Source of the DNA: Candidatus Nomurabacteria bacterium
GTDB lineage: Bacteria; Patescibacteriota; Minisyncoccia; Phycocordibacterales; UBA9973
Length of the DNA stretch: 21,149 bases
Assembly: GCA_943356395.1 (NCBI GenBank)
Contig: CALRFC010000003.1
Coordinates: forward strand, 5,187-26,335
Direction: 5' to 3'
The notes under the pieces were generated by a model. That model was not told where the DNA came from and searched no databases. It saw nothing but the letters and a program-made list of their open reading frames with translations. Position 1 is the stretch's first letter. Every line of letters starts with the position of its first letter. The position numbers were made by a program, and so were the translations under genes. Shown here piece after piece: positions 1-6,953 of the stretch.

Positions 1-243
1 GAGGCGACGCGAGGCGGTGCCGAAACGACGTACCCCGAGTACCAGCTGAAGATACAGAAGATGCGCGCGGAAAAAGTCGCGCCCGAGGCCGTCGTCATCA
101 TCCTTTCCAATCGCGGACAGCAAGCCGATGTCGATCGCGGGCAGAAGCTTGGTGCCTCGGGCTATATCGTCAAAGCGTCTTCGACGCCCTCGGAAGTCAT
201 CGAGAAAGTGAGCGAGATCGTGACGAAGGCGAAGGGAAAATAA
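1..243 (+). CDS. Response regulator receiver domain, C-terminal part (truncated by window edge)
   Basis: The frame is open from base 1 to the stop at 241-243, so the gene begins upstream and only its last 80 codons are visible. The visible part has the second half of a CheY-like receiver fold: a hydrophobic strand (VVIILS), a helix, the GASGYIVK segment in which the lysine matches the conserved receiver lysine of beta-5, and a final helix (SEVIEKVSEIV). The phosphoacceptor aspartate would lie outside the window. There is no room for an output domain, so this is probably a stand-alone receiver or the tail of a longer protein. It lies 97 bp before pilT, which suggests a PilG/PilH-like or other role in pilus control; that role is inferred from position only. 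Confidence 0.75.
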   Translation, partial: EATRGGAETTYPEYQLKIQKMRAEKVAPEAVVIILSNRGQQADVDRGQKLGASGYIVKASSTPSEVIEKVSEIVTKAKGK

Positions 244-303
244 AAAATAAAAGATATAAAATAAAAAACACAGAGCAAATATGAAAAATATGCGATACAT
301 CGG

Positions 304-334
304 TTAACATCTTTTATCTTTAATTTTTTATATT
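304..334 (+). promoter_or_regulatory. Possible sigma70-type promoter for pilT
   Basis: TTAACA (304-309) and TATATT (329-334) are separated by 19 bp, longer than the usual 17. The -10 box ends six bases before the pilT ATG, which would give a leaderless mRNA. The 244-340 gap is very AT-rich, so a chance match is possible. Confidence 0.3.
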
Positions 335-340
335 ATTACC

Positions 341-1399
341 ATGGACTACACCCAAGAATTAAATTCTCTTTTAGAAACGCTGATTCACGAGAACGGCTCG
401 GACCTGCACATTTCCGGCGGGCGCTACCCGGCGGTGCGCGTTTCCGGCCAACTGATCTTTCTCGTCAAGAAAACGATCCTCTCGAAAGACGATTCGCTCG
501 GTCTCCTCTCCGTGATGCTCGACAAGAAGAAGATGGATCATTTCGCGGCGGAGCAGGAAATCGATTTTTCATACACCTTCAAGGACGAATTTCGGTTGCG
601 CGGCAACGCCTATGTCCAAAAAGGCGTGACGGCGTTCGTGCTCCGGCTCATTCCGAAAGTCAAAACGCTCGACGAGCTCAAGCTCCCGCAGATCCTCCAG
701 ACATTCGCGCGCAAGAAGCAAGGATTCTTCCTCGTCGTGGGTCCCGTCGGGCAGGGAAAATCGACAACGATGGCGTCGATGGTCAACATGATCAACAACG
801 AGCGCACCGAGCACATAGTCACGATCGAGGATCCGATCGAATATGTGTATGAGGCCAAACACTCGATCATCGACCAGCGCGAGATCGGCATCGATACGAA
901 GGATTTCGCGACCGCGCTCAAATCCGTTTTCCGCGAGGATGTGAATGTCATTCTGATCGGCGAGATGCGCGGCGCGGAAACGATTTCGACCGCCGTCACC
1001 GCCGCCGAGACCGGCCACCTCGTTTTCTCGACGCTTCACACCAACAACGCATCGCAGACGATCGACCGCATCATCGATTCCTTCCCGTCCGGACAGCAGG
1101 ATCAGATCCGCGTCCAGCTCGCCGGCTCGCTTTTGGGCATTTTCTCCCAGCGCCTGATCCCGCGCGTGACGGGCGGGCTCGTACCGGCGTATGAGCTTCT
1201 GATCAACAACAACGCCGTCGCCAATCTGATCCGCGAGAAGCGCACGCATGAAATCGATGTCGTCATCGAGACCGGACACGAGAACGGCATGATCGACATG
1301 AACCGCTCGCTCTTGGAGCTCGTCCGCGCCGGCGAAATCACGATGGACAATGCGTATCTGTATTCGATGAACCCGAAAGCATTGGAAAGACTTTTATAA
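341..1399 (+). CDS. pilT: Type IV pilus retraction ATPase PilT
   Basis: This hexameric secretion-type ATPase powers pilus retraction at the inner membrane. The 352 residues match the usual PilT length. The motifs are in order: an N-terminal PAS-like region with SDLHISGG (20-27), Walker A GPVGQGKS (134-141), an Asp box TIEDPIEY (161-168), Walker B ending in GEMRGAET with catalytic Glu208, and a His box ETGHLVFSTLHTNNA (223-237). The P-loop reads GPVGQGKS instead of the common GPTGSGKS, and the Walker B aspartate of GEMRD is Gly211; both are tolerable changes. The ATG at 341 follows an AT-rich leader with no Shine-Dalgarno site. The gene precedes pilC and likely belongs with it. PilT is preferred over PilB because of the short N-terminus and the lack of a four-cysteine zinc motif. 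Confidence 0.93.
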   Translation: MDYTQELNSLLETLIHENGSDLHISGGRYPAVRVSGQLIFLVKKTILSKDDSLGLLSVMLDKKKMDHFAAEQEIDFSYTFKDEFRLRGNAYVQKGVTAFVLRLIPKVKTLDELKLPQILQTFARKKQGFFLVVGPVGQGKSTTMASMVNMINNERTEHIVTIEDPIEYVYEAKHSIIDQREIGIDTKDFATALKSVFREDVNVILIGEMRGAETISTAVTAAETGHLVFSTLHTNNASQTIDRIIDSFPSGQQDQIRVQLAGSLLGIFSQRLIPRVTGGLVPAYELLINNNAVANLIREKRTHEIDVVIETGHENGMIDMNRSLLELVRAGEITMDNAYLYSMNPKALERLL

Positions 1400-1409
1400 T
1401 TTTAAAATT

Positions 1410-1452
1410 AAAATCTCCCGCCCGAATGTACCGTTCGGTACGGGCAGGCAAA
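1410..1452 (+). repeat. Small GC-rich palindromic intergenic element, copy 1
   Basis: In the pilT-pilC gap, a GC-rich core begins CTCCCGCCCGAA, contains the hairpin GTACCG-TT-CGGTAC, and ends CGGGCAGGCAAA. The same outer sequence, with a different inner hairpin, occurs in opposite orientation at 13665-13712 after gatA. The rest of the 1400-1529 gap is AT-rich low-complexity sequence. Confidence 0.6.
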
Positions 1453-1529
1453 GTTCAAAATTACATTTCAAAATTTAAATTTTAAACTTCACTTTTTAAT
1501 TTTGATATTTTAATTTTTAATTTATTTCT

Positions 1530-2732
1530 ATGGTCTTCAAATACAAAACAGTCACCAATACGGGCGAGTCGAAAGAAGGCACGATCGAAGCCCAGTCGAA
1601 AGACATGGCGATCGCCGCGCTCCAGCGCCGCGGCTTGATCGTCGTTTCCATAAAAGGCGAAGAAGAGAAAGCGTTCCTCCAGAAATCACTCTTCGAGCAT
1701 ATCCCGCAGAAAGATATCGTCATCCTCTCGCGCCAGATTTCCACGCTCTTCGAAGCGCAAGTTTCCGCGCTCAAGGCGTTTTCTCTTCTCGCTTCGAACG
1801 CCGAAAACAAATCTCTTTCCAAGAAGCTCATACAAGTCACCGACGATCTGCAGGCCGGCTATTCGATTTCCGGCGCGCTCGCCCGCCATCCGGATGTCTT
1901 TTCCAATTTTTATGTCTCGATGGTCAAGGCCGGCGAAGAATCCGGCAAGCTCACGCAGACATTTCTCTTTCTCGCCGACTATTTGGATCGCCAATACGCG
2001 CTCACGTCAAAAACGAGGAACGCGCTCATCTATCCGGCGTTCGTCATCGCCACATTTTTCGCCGTGATGACACTCATGTTCACGATGGTCATCCCGAAGC
2101 TCTCGGCGATCATCCTCGAATCCGGCCAAGCCGTGCCGTTTTACACGAAGATCGTCATCGGCATCAGCTATTTCTTGGTGCATTACGGGATTTTCGTCCT
2201 CATTTTCATCATCGCCGCTCTGGGGTATGTCTTTTATCTCGCGCGCACGGAGAACGGCAAGAAATATCTCGATTCGCTCAAGCTCTCTTTCCCGATTTTG
2301 GGCAATTTGTTCCGTAAATTATATCTCTCACGCATCGCGGACAACATGGACACGATGCTTTCCGCCGGCATTTCCATCGTCCGCTCCATCGAGATTACCG
2401 GTGAAGTCGTCGGCAATCGCACCTACGCGGGCATCATGAAAGACACGCAAGAAGCCGTGAAAGGCGGGAGCTCGTTTTCCGACGCGCTCGGCAAGCACGA
2501 GCCGATTCCGGCTATCATGGTGCAGATGGTCAAAGTCGGCGAAGAGACCGGCGCGCTCGGAAGCATCTTAAAAACGCTCGCAAAATTCTATAAGCGCGAA
2601 GTCGACGACGCCGTCGACACGCTCGTCGGCTTGATCGAGCCGATCATGATCGTTGCGCTCGGGCTCGGCGTCGGCGTCCTCCTCACATCGGTCTTGGTGC
2701 CGATATACAATATTGCAGGCGGAATCTCTTAA
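1530..2732 (+). CDS. pilC: Type IV pilus inner-membrane platform protein PilC (GspF family)
   Basis: PilC is the integral-membrane platform on which the PilB and PilT motors act. The 400 residues are the normal length. The sequence shows the two tandem GspF domains of the family, each a cytoplasmic helical bundle followed by membrane helices: one membrane segment near 168-190 (YPAFVIATFFAVM), a second near 208-238, and a C-terminal one near 368-394 (IEPIMIVALGLGVG). The paired family signatures VKAGEESGKL (first repeat) and VKVGEETGAL (second repeat) are both present. The ATG at 1530 gives the expected short N-terminal domain. It lies 130 bp after pilT, separated by an AT-rich stretch with a palindromic element. 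The stop codon is inside a long hairpin. Confidence 0.93.
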   Translation: MVFKYKTVTNTGESKEGTIEAQSKDMAIAALQRRGLIVVSIKGEEEKAFLQKSLFEHIPQKDIVILSRQISTLFEAQVSALKAFSLLASNAENKSLSKKLIQVTDDLQAGYSISGALARHPDVFSNFYVSMVKAGEESGKLTQTFLFLADYLDRQYALTSKTRNALIYPAFVIATFFAVMTLMFTMVIPKLSAIILESGQAVPFYTKIVIGISYFLVHYGIFVLIFIIAALGYVFYLARTENGKKYLDSLKLSFPILGNLFRKLYLSRIADNMDTMLSAGISIVRSIEITGEVVGNRTYAGIMKDTQEAVKGGSSFSDALGKHEPIPAIMVQMVKVGEETGALGSILKTLAKFYKREVDDAVDTLVGLIEPIMIVALGLGVGVLLTSVLVPIYNIAGGIS

Positions 2733-2760
2733 AAAGCGGAGCTTTTTAAGAGATTCCGCC
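2718..2760. terminator. Perfect 20-bp inverted repeat containing the pilC stop codon
   Basis: Arms 2718-2737 and 2741-2760 are exact reverse complements with a 3-nt loop. The left arm encodes the last pilC codons and its TAA (2730-2732). It probably acts as a terminator or 3'-end stabiliser, although no long T run follows directly. Confidence 0.6.
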
Positions 2761-2796
2761 CAAGCTTTTTGCTTCCAGCTGTTTGCTTTTAGCTTT
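2761..2796 (+). repeat. Left inverted repeat flanking a four-helix-bundle gene
   Basis: This 36-nt stretch starts CAAGCTTTTTGCTT. Its reverse complement is found at 3191-3226 with 30 of 36 positions matching by hand alignment, the first 14 exactly. The two copies bracket the gene at 2802-3172. Confidence 0.6.
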
Positions 2797-2801
2797 AAAA
2801 A

Positions 2802-3172
2802 ATGCAGTACAAAAATCCGAAAATCACATCCTTCAGGGATTTAATAATCTGGCAAAAAGGAATTTTGCTCACCAAACAGATTTACTCGCTTACAAAAAAC
2901 TTCCAAAAGAAGAAATGTTCGGATTAATATCTCAACTGCGTCGTGCAGCCGTTTCTATTCCTTCGAATATAGCTGAAGGAAGAGGGAGAAGCACAAGAAA
3001 AGATTTTATCCAATTTTTACATATCACACAAGGATCGCTTGCCGAACTTGAAACCCAGCTCGTCCTTGCGTATGAATTGTATGGAATTTCAATTGAAGAG
3101 TCTGTGGCGCTTTCTCATGAAATAGGTAGGATGCTTTCAAGTATGATCAACAAACTTAAGTCTCCGCAATAA
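2802..3172 (+). pseudogene. Four-helix bundle protein (23S intervening-sequence protein family), frameshifted
   Basis: The family is known as small four-helix proteins first found in 23S rRNA intervening sequences; its function is unclear. From the ATG at 2802 the frame reads the typical start FRDLIIWQKG...IYSLTKNF up to codon 34 (ends 2903). It then must shift by one base to continue PKEEMFGLISQLRRAAVSIPSNIAEGRGR...SLAELETQL to the stop at 3170-3172. One base, most simply a third C in TTCC near 2901-2904, restores one frame. So this is either a broken gene or a single-base sequence error. The downstream frame alone could be read from a TTG at 2783, but that loses the conserved N-terminus. 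Inverted repeats at 2761-2796 and 3191-3226 flank it. It sits within the pilus locus with no evident link to pili. Confidence 0.75.
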
Positions 3173-3190
3173 ATCTTTTTCATGTATTTA

Positions 3191-3226
3191 AAAAGCTGAA
3201 AGCAGGAAGCTAAAAGCAAAAAGCTT
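3191..3226 (-). repeat. Right inverted repeat flanking the four-helix-bundle gene
   Basis: This is the reverse-complement partner of 2761-2796. Its outer end AAGCAAAAAGCTTG is exact over 14 nt. Between it and the prepilin at 3404 (about 180 bp) I see only a possible promoter. Confidence 0.6.
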
Positions 3227-3301
3227 GTTTTGGTTTTCCACAGCACCCCCTGCTTCCATTATATGCGGGTCTTCATGGTATAATCCTATCATCCCAGTCG
3301 G

Positions 3302-3329
3302 TCGACACTCACTGGAAATATATTATAAT
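3302..3329 (+). promoter_or_regulatory. Probable promoter for the first prepilin
   Basis: TCGACA (3302-3307) is separated by 16 bp from a consensus TATAAT (3324-3329), giving a leader of roughly 65-70 nt. A second candidate -10, TGGTATAAT, lies near 3279. Confidence 0.4.
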
Positions 3330-3403
3330 TTTACAATTAATTTTTTATGGGAACGTTATTTTGAGCAATCGTATACGTTGCTGAAGATACAGTCTCATTT
3401 CGT

Positions 3404-3874
3404 ATGAAACAACAAAAAGGTTTTACGCTCATCGAACTCTTGGTCGTCATCGCAATCATCGGCATCTTGGCTTCGGTCATTTTGGCTTCGCTTAATACGG
3501 CGAGAAACAAGGGATCCGATGCTGCAATCAAAGCAAGCTTGACCAATGCTCGCGCACAGGCGGAATTGTTCTACGATACAGGCACTACATACGCTAGCGT
3601 CTGTACGACAGGAACGAATAACATCAGCGCTATGGTGCTCGGTGCTGCTCAAAAGCTGTTGTCATCCAACACTGTCGGAGCAACAGCGCAGGCGTTTGTC
3701 TACAGCGCTTCAGGAGGAACTGGTTCTGCTGTTTGTCACGACAGCTCAACTGGATGGGCGGCTATCGTTTCGCTCAAGAATCCTGTTACAGCAAGCTCGG
3801 GATGGTGTGTTGACTCTACTGGCGCCGCAAAAGAAGCTACGGCTCTCGCTGCAAGCGCAGTCGCTTGCCCGTAA
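3404..3874 (+). CDS. Major-type type IV prepilin with a normal short leader
   Basis: The class III leader is six residues (MKQQKG) and cleavage is expected before FTLIELLVVIAIIGILASV, with Glu at mature position 5 as needed for assembly. The mature part is 150 residues, a hydrophobic N-terminal helix then a small globular domain. The C-terminal half has CHDSSTGWAAIVSLK followed by SGWCVDSTG, a cysteine-bearing pattern shared with the prepilins at 3977 and 4706 and probably forming a disulfide loop. It is the only prepilin here whose leader is free of repeat DNA. Codons 10-33 are encoded by 72 bases identical to those of the gene at 3977, while the rest differs and is less GC-rich. It has its own likely promoter and terminator, so it may be expressed separately, perhaps as the main pilin; that last point is inference. 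Confidence 0.88.
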   Translation: MKQQKGFTLIELLVVIAIIGILASVILASLNTARNKGSDAAIKASLTNARAQAELFYDTGTTYASVCTTGTNNISAMVLGAAQKLLSSNTVGATAQAFVYSASGGTGSAVCHDSSTGWAAIVSLKNPVTASSGWCVDSTGAAKEATALAASAVACP

Positions 3875-3896
3875 TCATTCTCTTTCTTGTAAGAAA

Positions 3897-3928
3897 CAAA
3901 AACCGCTCATTCGAGTGGTTTTTGTTTT
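3897..3928 (+). terminator. Rho-independent terminator after the first prepilin
   Basis: AAAAACCGCTC is followed by GAGTGGTTTTT, an 11-bp stem with one G-T pair and a short loop, then TTTTGTTTT. It lies 22 bp past the stop codon. Confidence 0.8.
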
Positions 3929-3934
3929 AGCAGG

Positions 3935-3943
3935 TGCTATAAT
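3935..3943 (+). promoter_or_regulatory. Extended -10 promoter for the second prepilin
   Basis: TGCTATAAT is a perfect extended -10 with no good -35 box. It lies right after the terminator and would start transcription about 27 nt before the ATG at 3977. Confidence 0.5.
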
Positions 3944-3976
3944 CAATATTATTACTCACCCCTCTATTTTTCATAT

Positions 3977-4639
3977 ATGAAATCAAACAAAGGTTTTACC
4001 CCGTCAGTAGAAAATGGCATTGCGCGCGGTTTTCCGTGGAAAAACATTTCCGGCTTATTTTTCCGCAACAGTACAGGCGATATGAATCATTCATTCGCGC
4101 GCAGAAAACCTATGCCATTTTTCACTACGGGGTTCACCTTGATCGAACTCTTGGTCGTCATCGCAATCATCGGCATCTTGGCTTCGGTCATTTTGGCTTC
4201 GCTTAATACGGCGCGCGACAAGGCGGCGAATGCGGCGATCAAGGCGAATATCTCGACCGTCCGTTCACAGCTCGCAATTTATTACGAGAGCAACAGCGGC
4301 TCCTATGCGAAAGGTACAGGCATCACGGCGTCTCCCGCGCTCTGCCCGACGACTATCGGCACGGACACTTCGAGCGACTACTCCGCGATCAACGATCAGA
4401 ATATTTTCAGCGCTCTTGGGCAAGCAGTCCTCAAATCCGGCGCGACGGGAACATGCTACTACTTCACCGATTCAAGTACATGGGCGTTTGCGGTTCAGTT
4501 GAAGACGGGCGGCACGGCCGGAGACGCTATTGAAGACGCGCGCTGTATCGATTCGACGGGGCAAGTGGCGGATATCGTTTACGGAGCGGGTGAGACGATC
4601 GCTGACGCTATAAGCGCGGGAGGAGTATGTATGCCGTAA
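3977..4639 (+). CDS. Type IV prepilin with a 46-codon repeat inserted at the cleavage site
   Basis: The protein begins MKSNKGFT, a normal leader and cleavage site, but continues PSVENGIARG instead of LIELL. After exactly 46 extra codons the GFT recurs, followed by the standard LIELLVVIAIIGILASV helix. The 220-residue precursor therefore has a 52-residue leader to the second Gly and a 168-residue mature pilin. The insert is the 138-bp element described separately. The mature part carries CYYFTDSSTWAFAVQLK and RCIDSTG, the cysteine pattern shared with the genes at 3404 and 4706. Cleavage at the first GFT would leave a subunit without Glu5 and with a charged, non-hydrophobic start, so only the second site is likely to be productive. 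If PilD cannot reach that site the gene may be inactive. An internal ATG within the insert (codon 36, MNHSF) or codon 46 (MPFF) could give a shorter leader. Confidence 0.85.
   Translation: MKSNKGFTPSVENGIARGFPWKNISGLFFRNSTGDMNHSFARRKPMPFFTTGFTLIELLVVIAIIGILASVILASLNTARDKAANAAIKANISTVRSQLAIYYESNSGSYAKGTGITASPALCPTTIGTDTSSDYSAINDQNIFSALGQAVLKSGATGTCYYFTDSSTWAFAVQLKTGGTAGDAIEDARCIDSTGQVADIVYGAGETIADAISAGGVCMP
3992..4138 (+). repeat. 138-bp palindrome-like element in a prepilin leader, copy 1
   Basis: The unit lies between GGTTTTACC (3992-4000) and GGGTTCACC (4130-4138), which both encode GFT. Its ends are inverted: ACCCCGTCAGTAGAAAATG at the left and, reverse-complemented, ACCCCGTAGTGAAAAATG at the right. 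A second copy is at 7858-8004. The outer parts of the copies are nearly identical and the differences are mostly in the middle. It is open in frame and adds 46 codons. Confidence 0.8.
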
Positions 4640-4798
4640 ATCATATAACATAGAACATAAATCATAAATCATAAACCATAGAACATGAATCATAAAACAT
4701 AAAATATGAACCACGAACCATTAAAAAATAAAATACAAAAAACCGGAAACACATGGTCTATGATTCATGATTCGTGTTTCGTGTCTGCCGGTTTTACC
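4640..4798 (+). repeat. Leader-encoding repeat, copy A
   Basis: It starts directly after a stop codon with degenerate ATAAATCATAAACCATAG words, then a constant core from ATGAACCACGAACCATT through AAAATACAAAAAACCGG to TCTGCCGG. CCGGAAACAC and GTGTCTGCCGG form a hairpin with a loop of ATTCATGATTC words. The core encodes the 29-residue leader of the next prepilin. Other copies begin at 6181, 6954, 7723 and 8513. Confidence 0.85.
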
Positions 4799-5314
4799 GT
4801 CCTCGAGCTTCTCATCACCGTCGCCATCATCGGCGTGTTGGCTTCGATAATCTTGGCTTCCGTCTCGACTTCCCGCGCAAGAGCGTCTGACAAGAAGATT
4901 CTCGAGGATCTCAACACGGTCAGGAACGAAGCCCAGCTCTATCTCGATTCCGCCGGATCTTTCGGGCCGAACACAGCGAACGCCAAGTGCTCGGCCGGCG
5001 GAGTATCAGCCACGCTATTTGCGGATATGACAAATCCATCTACCGGCTCAACGAATCCGCATATCGCGAAAATAAATTCCGCCATCGCCTCGGCCAATGC
5101 GGAATCGGGAGGCAGTGTGAATGTTAATGGCAAGTATTCGAATACGCGTTGCGTCAACAGCCCGACCACATGGGCGATCGCTGTCCGGCTAAAAGAAGAC
5201 ACAACAAGCTCGTGGTGCGTTGACAGTAATAATGTCTCAAAGAAAGTGAGCGGTGACGCAAGCGCCGCATTTACATTTCCGGTTGCCGCTGGGTTTGGCA
5301 GTCTTTGCCAGTGA
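4706..5314 (+). CDS. Type IV prepilin with repeat-encoded leader
   Basis: The precursor has 202 residues. Its first 29 (MNHEPLKNKIQKTGNTWSMI... to SAG) come entirely from the repeat at 4640-4798. Cleavage is expected at G29|F30 before FTVLELLITVAIIGVLAS, with Glu at +5. The mature part of 173 residues has RCVNSPTTWAIAVRLK and SWCVDSNN, the cysteine pattern shared with the two preceding prepilins, and probably adopts the same fold. An internal ATG at codon 19 (MIHDS) would give an 11-residue leader, closer to normal length but without basic residues. No Shine-Dalgarno site is visible before either start. It is the first of a run of genes without obvious terminators reaching 9189. Confidence 0.83.
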   Translation: MNHEPLKNKIQKTGNTWSMIHDSCFVSAGFTVLELLITVAIIGVLASIILASVSTSRARASDKKILEDLNTVRNEAQLYLDSAGSFGPNTANAKCSAGGVSATLFADMTNPSTGSTNPHIAKINSAIASANAESGGSVNVNGKYSNTRCVNSPTTWAIAVRLKEDTTSSWCVDSNNVSKKVSGDASAAFTFPVAAGFGSLCQ

Positions 5315-5348
5315 TTGATACACCTCCTAGCTCCTAGCAACTAGCCAT

Positions 5349-5354
5349 TATAAT
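5349..5354 (+). promoter_or_regulatory. Possible -10 box before pilD
   Basis: A TATAAT without a convincing -35 lies in the 68-bp gap before pilD. The gap also holds CTAGCTCCTAGCAACTAGC, a word-like repeat. Confidence 0.25.
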
Positions 5355-5382
5355 CTCTAACCTATTCCCTAAAACTTACCTC

Positions 5383-6180
5383 ATGTATTTTCTCACCATA
5401 TTCCTCATCTTCATGCTCGGAACCTGCATCGGGAGCTTCTTGAATGTCGTCATTTATCGCTTCAATACCGGCATGACGCTCGGCGGGCGTTCTTTCTGCA
5501 TGACATGCAATCGCAAGCTCGCTTGGTACGAACTCGTGCCGGTTTTCTCTTTCCTTTCTTTGGGCGGGAAGTGCCGGACATGCAAGACTTCCATATCCAG
5601 ACAATATCCGCTCGTCGAGATCGCGACCGGCCTCATTTTCTCGATGCTCGTCTCCCGATTTTCCGAATTCCTTCCGCACACGGGCGTCTTCCTCTCACAT
5701 CTTCTGTACCACATGTTCATGTGGTCGCTCCTCATCGTCATCGCCGTCTATGACTTCCGGCACAAGATAATTCCGAATCGCTTGATGTACATCTTCATTC
5801 TTGTCGCTCTTTGTGCACTTTTCGTGAGTGCGCAAGGAACGATCGTCCCGTCGCCTTCTTCGCTCCTTGCGGGAATCGCGATCCCGCTTCCGTTCGCCGC
5901 GATCTGGTATCTCTCGCGCGGAAAGTGGATGGGCTTCGGCGATGTGAAGCTCATGTCGGGGCTCGGTTTCTATCTCGGACTCTCGCAGGGTATAGCCGCC
6001 GTCATGCTTTCTTTCTGGTTGGGCGCGGTCGTCGGCATCCTCTTGATATTTTTCCGAAAAAGCAAATACGGGATGAAGAGCGAGATCCCGTTCGGGCCGT
6101 TCCTCATCGTGGGCGCGCTCATCGCATTCATGTGGAATATAGGACTGTTCGAACTGGCGAAGGTTTTCATTTTTAAATAA
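5383..6180 (+). CDS. pilD: Prepilin peptidase / N-methyltransferase PilD (A24 family)
   Basis: PilD is a bifunctional membrane aspartyl protease that cuts prepilin leaders after Gly and methylates the new N-terminus. The 265 residues match the family length. The N-terminal domain has GTCIGSFLNVVIYR and two zinc-type pairs, C39-x2-C42 and C64-x2-C67. The catalytic aspartates are Asp124 in YDFRHKIIPN and Asp187 in GFGDVKL. Several hydrophobic membrane helices fill the rest. The gene sits among the prepilins it should process. The next gene's leader repeat starts directly after its stop codon. Confidence 0.95.
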   Translation: MYFLTIFLIFMLGTCIGSFLNVVIYRFNTGMTLGGRSFCMTCNRKLAWYELVPVFSFLSLGGKCRTCKTSISRQYPLVEIATGLIFSMLVSRFSEFLPHTGVFLSHLLYHMFMWSLLIVIAVYDFRHKIIPNRLMYIFILVALCALFVSAQGTIVPSPSSLLAGIAIPLPFAAIWYLSRGKWMGFGDVKLMSGLGFYLGLSQGIAAVMLSFWLGAVVGILLIFFRKSKYGMKSEIPFGPFLIVGALIAFMWNIGLFELAKVFIFK

Positions 6181-6309
6181 TGAATCATAAATCATAAATC
6201 ATAAATCATAAAACATAAAACATGAACCATGAACCATCAAAAAATAAAATACAAAAAACCGGAAACACATGGTCTATGATTCATGATTCATGCTCCATGT
6301 CTGCCGGTC
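6181..6309 (+). repeat. Leader-encoding repeat, copy B
   Basis: It begins immediately after the pilD stop with ATAAATCATAAATCATAAA words, followed by the constant core and the CCGG-bounded hairpin. It encodes the first 29 codons of the gene at 6222. Confidence 0.85.
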
Positions 6310-6953
6310 TCACTTTCCTCGAGCTCATCTTTGTCCTTTTCATCGTTGCGATAATTTCTTCCGTTGTCCTTTTCAACTACTCGAGTTTTTCTTCGAATGT
6401 CTCGATCCACAATCTCGCCGAAGACATCGCACTTACCATCAAGCAGGCGCAGACGAATGCGCTCTCGGGCGCGGGTGCCATAGGATTTTCCACCGGCTCG
6501 GCAAATCCCGAAACGACCGTCGCTCCGCGTTACGGCGTCTTTTTCTCGTCGGACTCCGATGTGAACGGCGACTGGACAAAGTACTACTATTTTTACGATC
6601 TCAATCAGGACGGCATGATGAATTTCTCGGGCGCGATTCCGGATTGCTCCAATCCTCCGTCTCTCGGCAACGAATGTTTTTCCGTGACCACGATTCAAGG
6701 CGGCGATCGCTTGAGCGAGCTCACCGCCGGCACGACCACTTCTTCGGGAGCGCCGTCTTTCGGACTTTCGATCGTCTTCAAGCGCCCGTTTCCGGAGCCG
6801 ACGATTTTCGTGAACTCGACGCCGGTCGCGACTTCCGCCCAGATCGAAATCGAATCGAAAGACGGCGCGCACAAGCACATTGTCGTTTCGCAAGTCGGGC
6901 AGATCAGCATCGAAGACGGAGAAAATGTCCCGCCGAGCAGTATAGGATTGTAG
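6222..6953 (+). CDS. Minor prepilin, GspH/FimT type, with repeat-encoded leader
   Basis: The precursor has 243 residues with a 29-residue leader from the repeat, then SAG|LTFLELIFVLFIVAIISSVV, keeping Glu at +5. Following the hydrophobic helix is SIHNLAEDIALTIKQAQTNALSG, the helix pattern typical of FimT/GspH pseudopilins that cap or initiate the fibre. The following domain is beta-rich (RYGVFFSSDSDVNGDW, FDGxN-like DLNQDG). The ATG at 6222 is inside the repeat, and codon 19 is an alternative ATG. It is likely co-transcribed with the next three minor prepilins. Confidence 0.78.
   Translation: MNHEPSKNKIQKTGNTWSMIHDSCSMSAGLTFLELIFVLFIVAIISSVVLFNYSSFSSNVSIHNLAEDIALTIKQAQTNALSGAGAIGFSTGSANPETTVAPRYGVFFSSDSDVNGDWTKYYYFYDLNQDGMMNFSGAIPDCSNPPSLGNECFSVTTIQGGDRLSELTAGTTTSSGAPSFGLSIVFKRPFPEPTIFVNSTPVATSAQIEIESKDGAHKHIVVSQVGQISIEDGENVPPSSIGL

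Noticed and set aside
569..1279. Long open frame on the minus strand of pilT (236 codons)
   Set aside because: It is the antisense shadow of a strongly conserved gene in GC-rich DNA and has low-complexity Arg/Asp content.
3225..3407. 60-codon frame before the first prepilin
   Set aside because: It covers the promoter region and repeat end, with no coding character.
3225..3546. CRISPR-like array around the repeats
   Set aside because: None of the repeat sets in the window has regular direct repeats with unique spacers, and no cas genes are present.
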